Source: JARDZI01 sp041639705
GTDB taxonomy: Bacteria; Bacillota; Clostridia; Clostridiales; Caloramatoraceae
Assembly: GCA_041639705.1 (NCBI GenBank)
Contig: JBEQBT010000141.1
Span: 1 to 8,678, forward strand
Length of the DNA: 8,678 nt
Reading direction: 5' to 3'
Shown here: in pieces, positions 1 through 4,991 of the stretch
How the letters are laid out: each line of letters opens with the position of its first letter
Position numbering within the stretch: position 1 is the stretch's first letter
Made by a program: the position numbers and the translations under genes
The notes under the pieces: generated by a model
Database searches by the model: none
What the model was told of the DNA's origin: nothing
Seen by the model: the letters and a program-made list of their open reading frames with translations, nothing else

Positions 1-47
1 AAAGCAAAATATCTTACCTATAATTGCCCCACAGGAATTTATTATAT

Positions 48-123
48 GGGTCATTAGCTCAGTTGGCAGAGCACCTGACTCTTAATCAGGGTGTCCGGGG
101 TTCGAGTCCCCGATGACCCACCA
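48..123 (+). tRNA. tRNA-Lys (anticodon CTT)
   Basis: This 76-nt cloverleaf has a 7-bp acceptor stem (GGGTCAT with ATGACCC), discriminator A at 120 and an encoded CCA at 121-123. The D-arm carries TAGCTCAGTTGG, and the T-arm carries GGTTCGAGTCC. The anticodon stem CCTGA/TCAGG encloses the loop CTCTTAA, so the anticodon is CTT and it reads the lysine codon AAG. A -10-like TATAAT at 19-24 lies just upstream. Confidence 0.97.
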
Positions 124-125
124 AA

Positions 126-281
126 GATTTTTGTGATAGCAAAATATCTTACTTTAATTTACACCGTAGGTATAGTTGATTTTTGTGATAGCAAAATATC
201 TTACTTTAATTTACACCGTAGGTATAGTTGATTTTTGTGGTAGCAAAATATCTTACTTATATTTACAACCTAGGCATATTT
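126..281 (+). repeat. Three tandem 52-bp promoter-like units between tRNAs
   Basis: Units are 126-177, 178-229 and 230-281. The first two are identical, and the third differs at about 7 positions. A further partial relative (AGCAAAATATCTTAC) lies at 3-17, ahead of tRNA-Lys. Each unit holds TTGTGA or TTGTGG followed after 16-17 nt by a -10-like hexamer: TTTAAT in units 1 and 2, TATATT in unit 3. The aligned -10 of the copy before tRNA-Lys is TATAAT. The repeat therefore looks like a duplicated tRNA promoter/spacer. Promoter activity is inferred from motif position only. Confidence 0.85.
235..263 (+). promoter_or_regulatory. Probable promoter of tRNA-Arg
   Basis: A -35-like TTGTGG (235-240) and a -10-like TATATT (258-263) are separated by 17 nt, about 26 nt before the tRNA-Arg gene. 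The hexamers are imperfect, but the same layout recurs in the tandem copies upstream and in front of tRNA-Lys, which supports the call. Confidence 0.5.
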
Positions 282-289
282 AGTTATAT

Positions 290-366
290 GCGCCTTTAGC
301 TCAGTTGGATAGAGCAACGCCCTTCTAAGGCGTGTGCCAGGGGTTCGAATCCCTTAAGGCGCACCA
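290..366 (+). tRNA. tRNA-Arg (anticodon TCT)
   Basis: This 77-nt cloverleaf pairs acceptor GCGCCTT with AAGGCGC and has discriminator A at 363 and an encoded CCA at 364-366. The anticodon stem ACGCC/GGCGT closes the loop CTTCTAA, so the anticodon is TCT. It reads AGA, the main arginine codon in AT-rich clostridial genes. The T-loop region GGGTTCGAATCCC is canonical. It is the last tRNA of the cluster and is followed directly by a terminator. Confidence 0.97.
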
Positions 367-373
367 CAATAAA

Positions 374-403
374 AGCATCTCACATTATGTGAGATGTTTT
401 TAT
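374..403 (+). terminator. Intrinsic terminator of the tRNA cluster
   Basis: A perfect 9-bp stem CATCTCACA (376-384) / TGTGAGATG (388-396) with a 3-nt loop is followed by TTTTTAT. The AAAA tract on the other side gives a T-run on the - strand as well. It could therefore once have terminated the opposing BFD gene, from which it is now separated by an inserted repeat element that begins at 404. Confidence 0.85.
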
Positions 404-511
404 CCACTTTCAAGACTCCATTTATAGAAGTGGGAGTACCATTGCCTACTTTGGTGGGGGTAGAGTCCACCAACAAAGTCTCAATGTCCAGCTTTAGCTG
501 GACGAGTTCAC
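404..511 (+). mobile_element. Three-hairpin repeat element, copy 1 (IS200/IS605-like, non-autonomous)
   Basis: The copy is 108 bp long, preceded by TTTAT (399-403) and ends in GAGTTCAC. It matches copy 2 along its length, with identical left-end and right-end blocks. Hairpin 3 is intact (GTCCAGC 486-492, loop TTTA, GCTGGAC 497-503). Hairpins 1 and 2 are partly decayed here: the left arm of hairpin 1 is short by one base, and the right arm of hairpin 2 has lost matching C residues. No reading frame is present. The TTTAT flank, terminal hairpins and lack of terminal inverted repeats fit IS200/IS605 ends fused without their genes. The family assignment is inference. Confidence 0.7.
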
Positions 512-723
512 TACGTATTCATTTGGGAAATCAGTTCTAAAATTTTAGAAGAACATCTTTTACCCCTGCAGCCACCTGAGCCAGCACCTGTTGCCTTTTG
601 AACCTTTTCAAGTGTATCTGCTCCATTTCTAATTGCTTCTTTTATCTTTGATCTAGAAATTGCTTTACATATACATACCTTTGTAAGCTTATCTAATAAT
701 TCTTCATTTAAGTTTTGTTCCAT
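511..723 (-). CDS. BFD-type [2Fe-2S] ferredoxin-like protein
   Basis: This is a 70-residue protein whose core is a bacterioferritin-associated-ferredoxin (BFD) like domain. It has the four-cysteine pattern CxC near the start of the domain and CRGKRC near its end, with GAGSGG before the second pair. Such domains hold a [2Fe-2S] cluster and act as small electron carriers or as modules in larger redox enzymes. An in-frame ATG at 738 would give 75 aa. However, the strong SD GGAGGA lies just inside that ATG and is 7 nt before the ATG at 723, so 723 is the likely start. The gene follows the hydrogenase-like gene by 32 nt and is probably cotranscribed, which suggests it exchanges electrons with that protein. 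The stop codon TAG takes one base from the repeat element inserted immediately downstream. Confidence 0.88.
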   Translation of the reverse strand: MEQNLNEELLDKLTKVCICKAISRSKIKEAIRNGADTLEKVQKATGAGSGGCRGKRCSSKILELISQMNT

Positions 724-755
724 TAAAAATTCCTCCATAAAAGCTTTGATTAATT

Positions 756-2102
756 TTAAAATTCTCTTTCAAATAATTTTAGAGTTTCTTCTATGTCCTT
801 AAGGGATTCGGTGCTTCCACCCAGCTTTTGTAGAAAGGCATGCATAGGTTGACTGTCTAATGAAATTCTTATTCTTGAACCCTCAGCAAATTCTTTCAAC
901 CTTTGAGCTCCTTCTTCCTTTGAAATTATTATTTTTGGTCCTCCAACACATCCTCCAACACACCCCATTCCCTCCATGAATCTGCCATGAATTATTCCAT
1001 TATGGGCATCAGCAAGCATTTCTTTACATTCCTTAACTCCATTGCCCTGAACAGTAGTTAGAAGAGGGTATTTATCAGGGAATAATCTTCTAATTCCTTC
1101 ACTTACTGCAGTTGAAACACCTCCAGTGTGACCATAAAGACGTCCTTCTCTTGAAGCATATTCATGTGAAATATCCTCATCCATTTCCTCAGGGTGAATA
1201 TTCAATATTTCAAAAATATCCTTTAACTCTGTAAATGTAAGAACATAATCTATGTCATTAATAAGGTCCTTTTCCTTTGCTTCTGCTTTTTTTGCTACAC
1301 AGGGTCCAATAAATACTACCTTACAATCAGGATTAATTTTTTTAATTGCCCTGGCTGATGCTATCATAGGAGAAACTGAAGGTGATACATGCTTTACCAA
1401 CTTGCCATATATTTTTTTTGACATAGCTACCCAAACAGGGCAGCAGCATGAGGAAATCATAAAGTCATCAGTATCATTGACAAGTTCATTAAACTCAATC
1501 GCTTCTCTAAGTGTTAACATATCAGCAAAAAAAGCTACCTCTAACATATCACTGAATCCAATTTTTTTTATAGCAACTCTTAATTGATTTATTGATACAT
1601 CATCCCCAAATTGACCAATTATAGCTGGTGCAACAGCTGCGATTATCGTTCTATTTTCCCTTAATAAATTAGCAATGGGAAGGAATTCAACTCTATCCAG
1701 GATCTTATCTGAGGGGCATGACCCTACACAAGTACCACAATCTGTGCATTTATCCTCATCAATATAAACTGTTTTCCTAATCTTATCTGCTACAATTGCA
1801 TTAAATGGACATGAAGCTTGACAGGATGTATCACCTTCGCCACTAAGACAATCCATGCAGCAGTCATGGACTCTTGTAACAACATTATGCTTTGAACTGT
1901 AATTTGAAATTGCATTCTTCAAATCCTCAATATAGTCTTCGCTGTATTCTACGTTTACTCCACATAATGCAGAAATTATTTTACCCAGGTTTTCCTTACT
2001 CCCATCAGAACCTTCTAATAATTCTATTATCTTTTCATCAAATGAATTATCATAGTAAGCGCTTAAAATGTCCTTAAATAATTTACTGTAATAGGATGTC
2101 AT
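756..2102 (-). CDS. [FeFe]-hydrogenase-like protein with two [4Fe-4S] clusters
   Basis: This 448-aa protein has an N-terminal region of unknown role (1-75) and then ferredoxin-type cysteines. One set is C81/C82, C85, C94, C98 and the other is the canonical CxxCxxCxxxCP at 119-129. The H-cluster domain follows. Its three signatures are recognisable: L1 SCCCPVW (218-224), L2 GPCVAKKAE (266-274) and L3 EGMGCVGGCVGGP (377-389). The four cluster cysteines would be C221, C268, C381 and C385. C220 sits where classic enzymes have the proton-relay cysteine. L1 has Cys for Ser, and L2 has Gly where the classic MPC motif has Met, so it is divergent from prototypical H2-producing enzymes. It resembles less-studied groups and may be sensory or regulatory. 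There is no PAS domain, signal peptide or [2Fe-2S] domain; it is likely cytoplasmic. The SD GAGGAG is 8 nt before ATG. The BFD gene follows it in the same unit. No convincing promoter was found upstream. Confidence 0.88.
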   Translation of the reverse strand: MTSYYSKLFKDILSAYYDNSFDEKIIELLEGSDGSKENLGKIISALCGVNVEYSEDYIEDLKNAISNYSSKHNVVTRVHDCCMDCLSGEGDTSCQASCPFNAIVADKIRKTVYIDEDKCTDCGTCVGSCPSDKILDRVEFLPIANLLRENRTIIAAVAPAIIGQFGDDVSINQLRVAIKKIGFSDMLEVAFFADMLTLREAIEFNELVNDTDDFMISSCCCPVWVAMSKKIYGKLVKHVSPSVSPMIASARAIKKINPDCKVVFIGPCVAKKAEAKEKDLINDIDYVLTFTELKDIFEILNIHPEEMDEDISHEYASREGRLYGHTGGVSTAVSEGIRRLFPDKYPLLTTVQGNGVKECKEMLADAHNGIIHGRFMEGMGCVGGCVGGPKIIISKEEGAQRLKEFAEGSRIRISLDSQPMHAFLQKLGGSTESLKDIEETLKLFEREF

Positions 2103-2172
2103 TATATCATCTCCTCATACTTATCATAGTATATTTTGACTTATTAAACATTTTTTATTCCATATTATCCAA

Positions 2173-2199
2173 TTGAAAGTATTAAGAATACTATATATT
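2173..2199 (+). promoter_or_regulatory. Possible promoter of the 29-residue ORF
   Basis: TTGAAA (2173-2178) and TATATT (2194-2199) are separated by 15 nt, shorter than the ideal 17. A second candidate is TTGAAT (2212-2217) with AATACT (2236-2241). In an AT-rich spacer both could be chance. Confidence 0.3.
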
Positions 2200-2258
2200 G
2201 AGTTTATTAAATTGAATAAATTTTACCTATCTGGTAATACTCCTATTGAGGTGATTAT

Positions 2259-2348
2259 ATGAAGTTTTTACATGTTCTTCTAGAAAAAATTCTACTATGG
2301 ATTGATATGAGAGCGATAAGAAAACGTCAAACAAATTTTAAGCCCTAA
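2259..2348 (+). CDS. Probable small protein, 29 aa, unknown function
   Basis: The short frame begins MKFLHVLLEKILLWIDMR and continues AIRKRQTNFKP. It has a strong SD, GAGGTGAT at 2248-2255, ending 3 nt before ATG. Its stop TAA falls in the loop of an intrinsic terminator stem (2340-2355). A short hydrophobic N-terminal stretch (residues 3-15, with Glu and Lys in it) is followed by a basic tail (RAIRKR), so it could lie along a membrane or bind nucleic acid. I do not recognise a family. The SD, ORF and terminator together argue for a real transcript that is translated, but a leader-peptide role or chance remains possible. It is divergent from the hydrogenase-like gene and convergent with yqxD. 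Confidence 0.55.
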   Translation: MKFLHVLLEKILLWIDMRAIRKRQTNFKP

Positions 2349-2365
2349 AGGGCTTCTTTTTTTAT
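2340..2365 (+). terminator. Intrinsic terminator of the small ORF
   Basis: A perfect 6-bp stem AAGCCC (2340-2345) / GGGCTT (2350-2355) with loop TAAA is followed by C and seven T residues (2357-2363). There is no T-run on the - strand, so it acts on + strand transcripts only. Repeat copy 2 starts immediately after its TTTAT. Confidence 0.85.
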
Positions 2366-2475
2366 CCACTTTCAAGACTCCCACTTATATAAGTGGGAGT
2401 ACCATTGCCTACTTTGGTGGGGGTAGAGTCCCCCCACCAAAGTCTCAATGTCCAGCTTTAGCTGGACGAGTTCAC
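2366..2475 (+). mobile_element. Three-hairpin repeat element, copy 2 (intact)
   Basis: The copy is 110 bp long, flanked on the left by TTTAT (2361-2365), and ends in GAGTTCAC. Hairpin 1 is ACTCCCACTT/AAGTGGGAGT (2377-2386, 2391-2400), a perfect 10 bp. Hairpin 2 is CTTTGGTGGGGG/CCCCCACCAAAG (2412-2423, 2431-2442), 12 bp, around TAGAGT plus one C. Hairpin 3 is GTCCAGC/GCTGGAC (2450-2456, 2461-2467) around TTTA. The GAGTC in loop 2 is complementary to GACTC at 2376-2380, so a pseudoknot competing with hairpin 1 is possible. It lies 8 nt past the yqxD stop and may also terminate that gene. The IS200/IS605 link is inferred from structure and target, not from a visible transposase. Confidence 0.75.
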
Positions 2476-2483
2476 TTTGTAAT

Positions 2484-2930
2484 CTAACCCTGTTTTAGAG
2501 CATCTAAAAGTAAATTTCTGAAGGACTTTTTAAATCTATCATCATCAACTGTTGCTCTTTTTTTAGAGTTTATGGTTCTTCCTCCTGAGCGACGTACCTT
2601 TTGGGAAAGGAATCTTTCAAATAGCAGCCTGTCAATATTCTTATTATCATATATTAAGCCATTTTGATTAATTGCAAATGCATGCTTTGAAATTGCCATG
2701 GCCGCAACTCCATAATCTTGTGTAACTACAATATCGTTTTTTACAACACGATTAATTAAAGCCATATCAACTGAGTCCTTTCCTTTTTCTACGGTAATAA
2801 TTTCAGAATAGCCATCATTAAGTATATGGCTTGTGTCAATTAGCATTATTACTTTTATTGAGCACTCCTTTGCAATTTCCACAATAATATTTTTAACTGG
2901 GCAAGCGTCTGCATCAACAAGAATTTTCAT
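2484..2930 (-). CDS. yqxD: YaiI/YqxD family protein (UPF0178, DUF188)
   Basis: This 148-aa protein matches the full length of the UPF0178 family. It begins with the conserved MKILVDADACPVK and has the central VTQDYGVAAMAI block, which aligns with the family's VITxDIPLAA region. Then come the INxNGLIYDNKNID stretch, the RRSGGRT segment and a C-terminal DDDRFKKSFRNLL motif. The acidic residues near the N-terminus and middle recall PIN-like nuclease folds, but the family's biochemical role is not established. A weak SD (AAAGG) lies about 10 nt before ATG. The gene stands alone on the - strand, with a strong promoter at 2979-3007. Its 3' end abuts repeat copy 2. Confidence 0.92.
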   Translation of the reverse strand: MKILVDADACPVKNIIVEIAKECSIKVIMLIDTSHILNDGYSEIITVEKGKDSVDMALINRVVKNDIVVTQDYGVAAMAISKHAFAINQNGLIYDNKNIDRLLFERFLSQKVRRSGGRTINSKKRATVDDDRFKKSFRNLLLDALKQG

Positions 2931-2978
2931 ATAAACACAACCTTTTAAAAAGTAATTTTTACACTATGTATATTTGAA

Positions 2979-3007
2979 AGTATAAATGATTTTTAAAGTA
3001 TTTTCAA
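2979..3007 (-). promoter_or_regulatory. Promoter of yqxD
   Basis: On the - strand, TTGAAA (3007-3002) and TATACT (2984-2979) are spaced exactly 17 nt, a near-consensus housekeeping promoter. The expected start is near 2972, giving a leader of about 40 nt. The -10 and spacer contain ATCATTTATAC, a sequence found twice more in the hairpin at 3081-3131. Confidence 0.7.
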
Positions 3008-3080
3008 TCAAATTGCATTTATATTAAAGTTATAAAGATTTTATATAATGGTGTTTGCTGTATTTTATGAATTAAGAATA

Positions 3081-3131
3081 ATATTTTGTATAAATGATTT
3101 TTTTAAATGTAAAATCATTTATACAAAATAT
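3081..3131. repeat. Perfect 21-bp inverted repeat with 9-nt loop
   Basis: The arms 3081-3101 and 3111-3131 are perfect reverse complements of 21 nt around a 9-nt AT-only-plus-G loop (3102-3110). Each arm contains GTATAAATGATTTT or its complement, and the same 14-mer occurs a third time at 2980-2993 inside the yqxD promoter. It lies just upstream of the rluB promoter. It is very AT-rich and has no clean T-tail, so it is more likely an operator, cruciform or small repeat than a terminator. Confidence 0.85.
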
Positions 3132-3141
3132 ACAGTTGGAA

Positions 3142-3170
3142 TTGTAATTTTTAATTCTAATATGTATAAT
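3142..3170 (+). promoter_or_regulatory. Promoter of rluB
   Basis: TTGTAA (3142-3147) and a perfect TATAAT (3165-3170) are spaced 17 nt. Transcription would start near 3177, giving a leader of about 43 nt before the rluB ATG at 3220. Confidence 0.7.
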
Positions 3171-3219
3171 TTAGAAATGGATATTATTAAAAGTATGCCT
3201 TTTACAAGGAGTGTTTGAT

Positions 3220-3927
3220 ATGAAAGAAAGATTACAAAAATATATGGCCAAATGTGGAGTTGCTTCAAGGAGAAAATCAGAAGAGATTATATCCCAGGGA
3301 AGAGTTAGTGTAAATGGAGAAATTGTAAATGAAATTGTTATGATTGATGAGGAAATAGATAATGTCAAAGTAGACGGACAGATAATAACTCTAGAGGATA
3401 AAAAGGTATATATAATTTTAAATAAACCAGTGGGAATAATTACCTCTGTTAAGGATCAATTTGATAGAAGAACTGTAACAGAAATAGTAAATATTAAAGA
3501 AAGAGTATATCCTGTGGGAAGGCTAGATTATGATACCTCGGGTTTATTGCTAATGACAAACGATGGGGACATTGCATATAAAATGACCCATCCATCACAT
3601 GAGATTAGAAAGGTATATACAGCCAGAATTAAAGGTATACCTACAATAGATGAGATAGAAAAATTTAAAAGTGGTTTAAAAATTGAAGATTACATAACAT
3701 CACCTTCAGACATTAAAATTCTTAGTCTGTATGGAAATAGCTCATTAGTTCAAATTACAATTCATGAAGGAAGGAATAGACAGGTAAGAAAGATGTGTAA
3801 TGCTATTAATCATCCTGTATTAGAATTAAAAAGAATAAAGATGGGAGAAATAGAACTTGGAAATTTAAAATCAGGGGAGTGGAGGGAGCTCTCTGAAGAA
3901 GAAGTTGGATATTTAAATAGATTATAA
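3220..3927 (+). CDS. rluB: 23S rRNA pseudouridine synthase, RluB/RsuA family
   Basis: This 235-aa enzyme isomerises a uridine to pseudouridine in ribosomal RNA in the cytoplasm. Residues 1-60 form an S4 RNA-binding domain (RLQKYMAKCGVASRRKSEEII and GRVSVNG). The catalytic domain follows, with NKPVGIITS and the RsuA-family signature GRLDYDTSGLLLMTNDGD, whose first Asp is the catalytic nucleophile. The C-terminal part has the family block HEGRNRQVRKM. Overall it fits RluB, which modifies the 2605 region of 23S rRNA, but RsuA/RluE-type specificity cannot be excluded. A GTG at 3211 opens the same frame. The SD AAGGAG (3206-3211) overlaps it and is ideally placed 8 nt before the ATG at 3220, so 3220 is the start. 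A decayed rRNA methylase gene follows within a few bases, in the same direction. Confidence 0.93.
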   Translation: MKERLQKYMAKCGVASRRKSEEIISQGRVSVNGEIVNEIVMIDEEIDNVKVDGQIITLEDKKVYIILNKPVGIITSVKDQFDRRTVTEIVNIKERVYPVGRLDYDTSGLLLMTNDGDIAYKMTHPSHEIRKVYTARIKGIPTIDEIEKFKSGLKIEDYITSPSDIKILSLYGNSSLVQITIHEGRNRQVRKMCNAINHPVLELKRIKMGEIELGNLKSGEWRELSEEEVGYLNRL

Positions 3928-3933
3928 AAGGAA

Positions 3934-4240
3934 AGACCTATAGCAATTATGTTTAATTTGGGCTATCTTCCTGGTAGTATGAGAATATTATTACTAAATC
4001 GGACACAACAATTCAAGCATTAAATTTGGGACTTCAATTATTATCTTCAGGTGGTATTATAAGTATTGTTTCATATATAAATCATAAAGGTGGGCAAAGT
4101 GAAGCAGATGAATTATTAAGGTTGGTTCAGGGGTTGACTCAAGGGAGTTTTCTGTACTGGAAACAAGGTTTATGAATGTTAATAAAGCACCCTTTCTTTT
4201 AATCATTGAGAAAAATGACAACTATCATGTAGATAAATAA
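3934..4240 (+). pseudogene. Remnant of YtqB-type class I SAM-dependent rRNA methylase
   Basis: Three-frame reading recovers the C-terminal half of a YtqB/rRNA_methylase family protein. It reads PIAIMFNLGYLPG to about 3978, then in another frame ENIITKSDTTIQALNLGLQLL...GGIISIVSYINHKGG from 3981 to about 4142. In the third frame it reads EFSVLETRFMNVNKAPFLLIIEK from 4145 to a TAA at 4238. Each junction is a net loss of one base. The N-terminal half with the SAM-binding glycine motif is absent, so the 5' part was deleted up to the end of rluB. The 3' end overlaps the convergent gene at 4203 by 38 nt. There is no SD or usable full frame. Two frameshifts plus truncation make function very unlikely. 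Confidence 0.85.
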
Positions 4241-4853
4241 AATACTCCTTATTAGTAAAGAATTTAATTACTTTTATTTTGCATGGAGTATGAATAGTAT
4301 TTCCGCATTTTAAACATTTATAACTGCCACTAATCAAGTAATCAGTATAATGGTTTAATGCAGTGTTATGATATTTTTTCCAGCTTTTCCAACCTGTTTT
4401 ACAAAATTTTTCTCTATATACCAAATCTGATAAAACCCATTTAAGCATTTTATGAAAATGAAAGGGGTATTTAGTATATTCAAGATATTCCATTGGTATT
4501 CCAAGACCAATTACATAATCTAAAAAGCAATTTTCAATGATAGTCTGCAGAGGTTCTCCTATTTTTGTGCTAACAACATTATAACCATTTTGTGAAAGAT
4601 AAATTCTTGCTTTATCAAACATATAGCCCTGACATATTTCAATTTCCTCATCCTTTCCAATATTTAGACTATTTATCCCATCTATAATTATTTTAATAGT
4701 ATAATCTGTATACTTCTTTTCTTCAAATAAAGGAGAAGTGAACAAATTAACTGGAATTGCTTCATAATGATAATCTAGATCTTCTACTCTTAAAATACCT
4801 ATTATTGTTCCACCAACTAAACTGCCACTTCCTGCATCGTCAATTTGAATCAT
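4203..4853 (-). CDS. Unrecognised protein, possible RNase H-like N-terminus and C-terminal cysteine motif
   Basis: This is a 216-aa protein I cannot assign to a named family. It opens with MIQIDDAGSGSLVGGTIIG, an Asp plus Gly-rich strand-like pattern that resembles the first catalytic strand of RNase HII-type proteins (DEAGRG). A later stretch, EEIEICQGYMFDKAR (about 69-83), could be the acidic second strand. These likenesses are weak inference. The C-terminus has CLKC (about 180-183) with further His/Cys residues (HTPC, HDSCHF), a possible metal-binding knuckle. There is no signal peptide or membrane segment. An AAAGGA SD lies about 10 nt before ATG. It stands alone, divergent from surE and overlapping the methylase remnant tail to tail. 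Codon use matches its neighbours. Confidence 0.7.
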   Translation of the reverse strand: MIQIDDAGSGSLVGGTIIGILRVEDLDYHYEAIPVNLFTSPLFEEKKYTDYTIKIIIDGINSLNIGKDEEIEICQGYMFDKARIYLSQNGYNVVSTKIGEPLQTIIENCFLDYVIGLGIPMEYLEYTKYPFHFHKMLKWVLSDLVYREKFCKTGWKSWKKYHNTALNHYTDYLISGSYKCLKCGNTIHTPCKIKVIKFFTNKEYFIYLHDSCHFSQ

Positions 4854-4891
4854 TATCCAGACATCCTTTCAAATAAATAATTAAAAAATAC

Positions 4892-4914
4892 AAAACATAT
4901 TTATAGTATGTTTT
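4892..4914. repeat. Inverted repeat in the divergent promoter region
   Basis: AAAACATA (4892-4899) and TATGTTTT (4907-4914) flank a 7-nt centre between the divergent 4203-4853 gene and surE. Its size and place suit an operator, but in such AT-rich DNA it may be chance. Confidence 0.35.
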
Positions 4915-4944
4915 ATATTTACAACTTTAAACTAAAATATTGTA

Positions 4945-4950
4945 TATAAT
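4945..4950 (+). promoter_or_regulatory. Probable -10 element of surE
   Basis: A perfect TATAAT lies 41 nt before the surE ATG. No good -35 lies at 16-18 nt; TTTACA at 4918-4923 is 21 nt away. The start would be near 4957. Confidence 0.45.
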
Positions 4951-4991
4951 GAATACTAGATACTTTATCAACAATAATTGGAGGTAACAAA

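Noticed and set aside
126..281. CRISPR array
   Set aside because: The 52-bp units are contiguous with no spacers, and no cas genes are present.
404..511. Riboswitch or T-box upstream of a gene
   Set aside because: The same structure recurs at 3' ends of genes in several places with a fixed TTTAT flank. It does not precede a gene, and no T-box or known aptamer core is visible.
724..738. ATG at 738 as the start of the BFD gene
   Set aside because: The GGAGGA SD lies after this ATG and is properly spaced only for the ATG at 723.
1252..1587. 111-codon + strand frame within the hydrogenase-like gene
   Set aside because: It lies wholly antisense to a gene with clear domain motifs, has no SD and has no recognisable protein features.
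1892..2077. 61-codon + strand frame
   Set aside because: It is antisense to the N-terminal part of the hydrogenase-like gene, with no SD and low-complexity composition.
2931..3131. Intrinsic terminator for yqxD or rluB in the 21-bp inverted repeat
   Set aside because: It lies upstream of both genes, has only two or three G-C pairs per arm and lacks a T-tail distinct from the stem.
3211..3219. GTG start for rluB
   Set aside because: The SD AAGGAG overlaps this GTG, while it is 8 nt before the ATG at 3220. The family also begins at MKERLQKY.
3171..3368. 65-codon - strand frame across the rluB start
   Set aside because: It is antisense to the S4 domain of rluB, and its Ser/Ile/Leu-rich composition is typical of a shadow frame.
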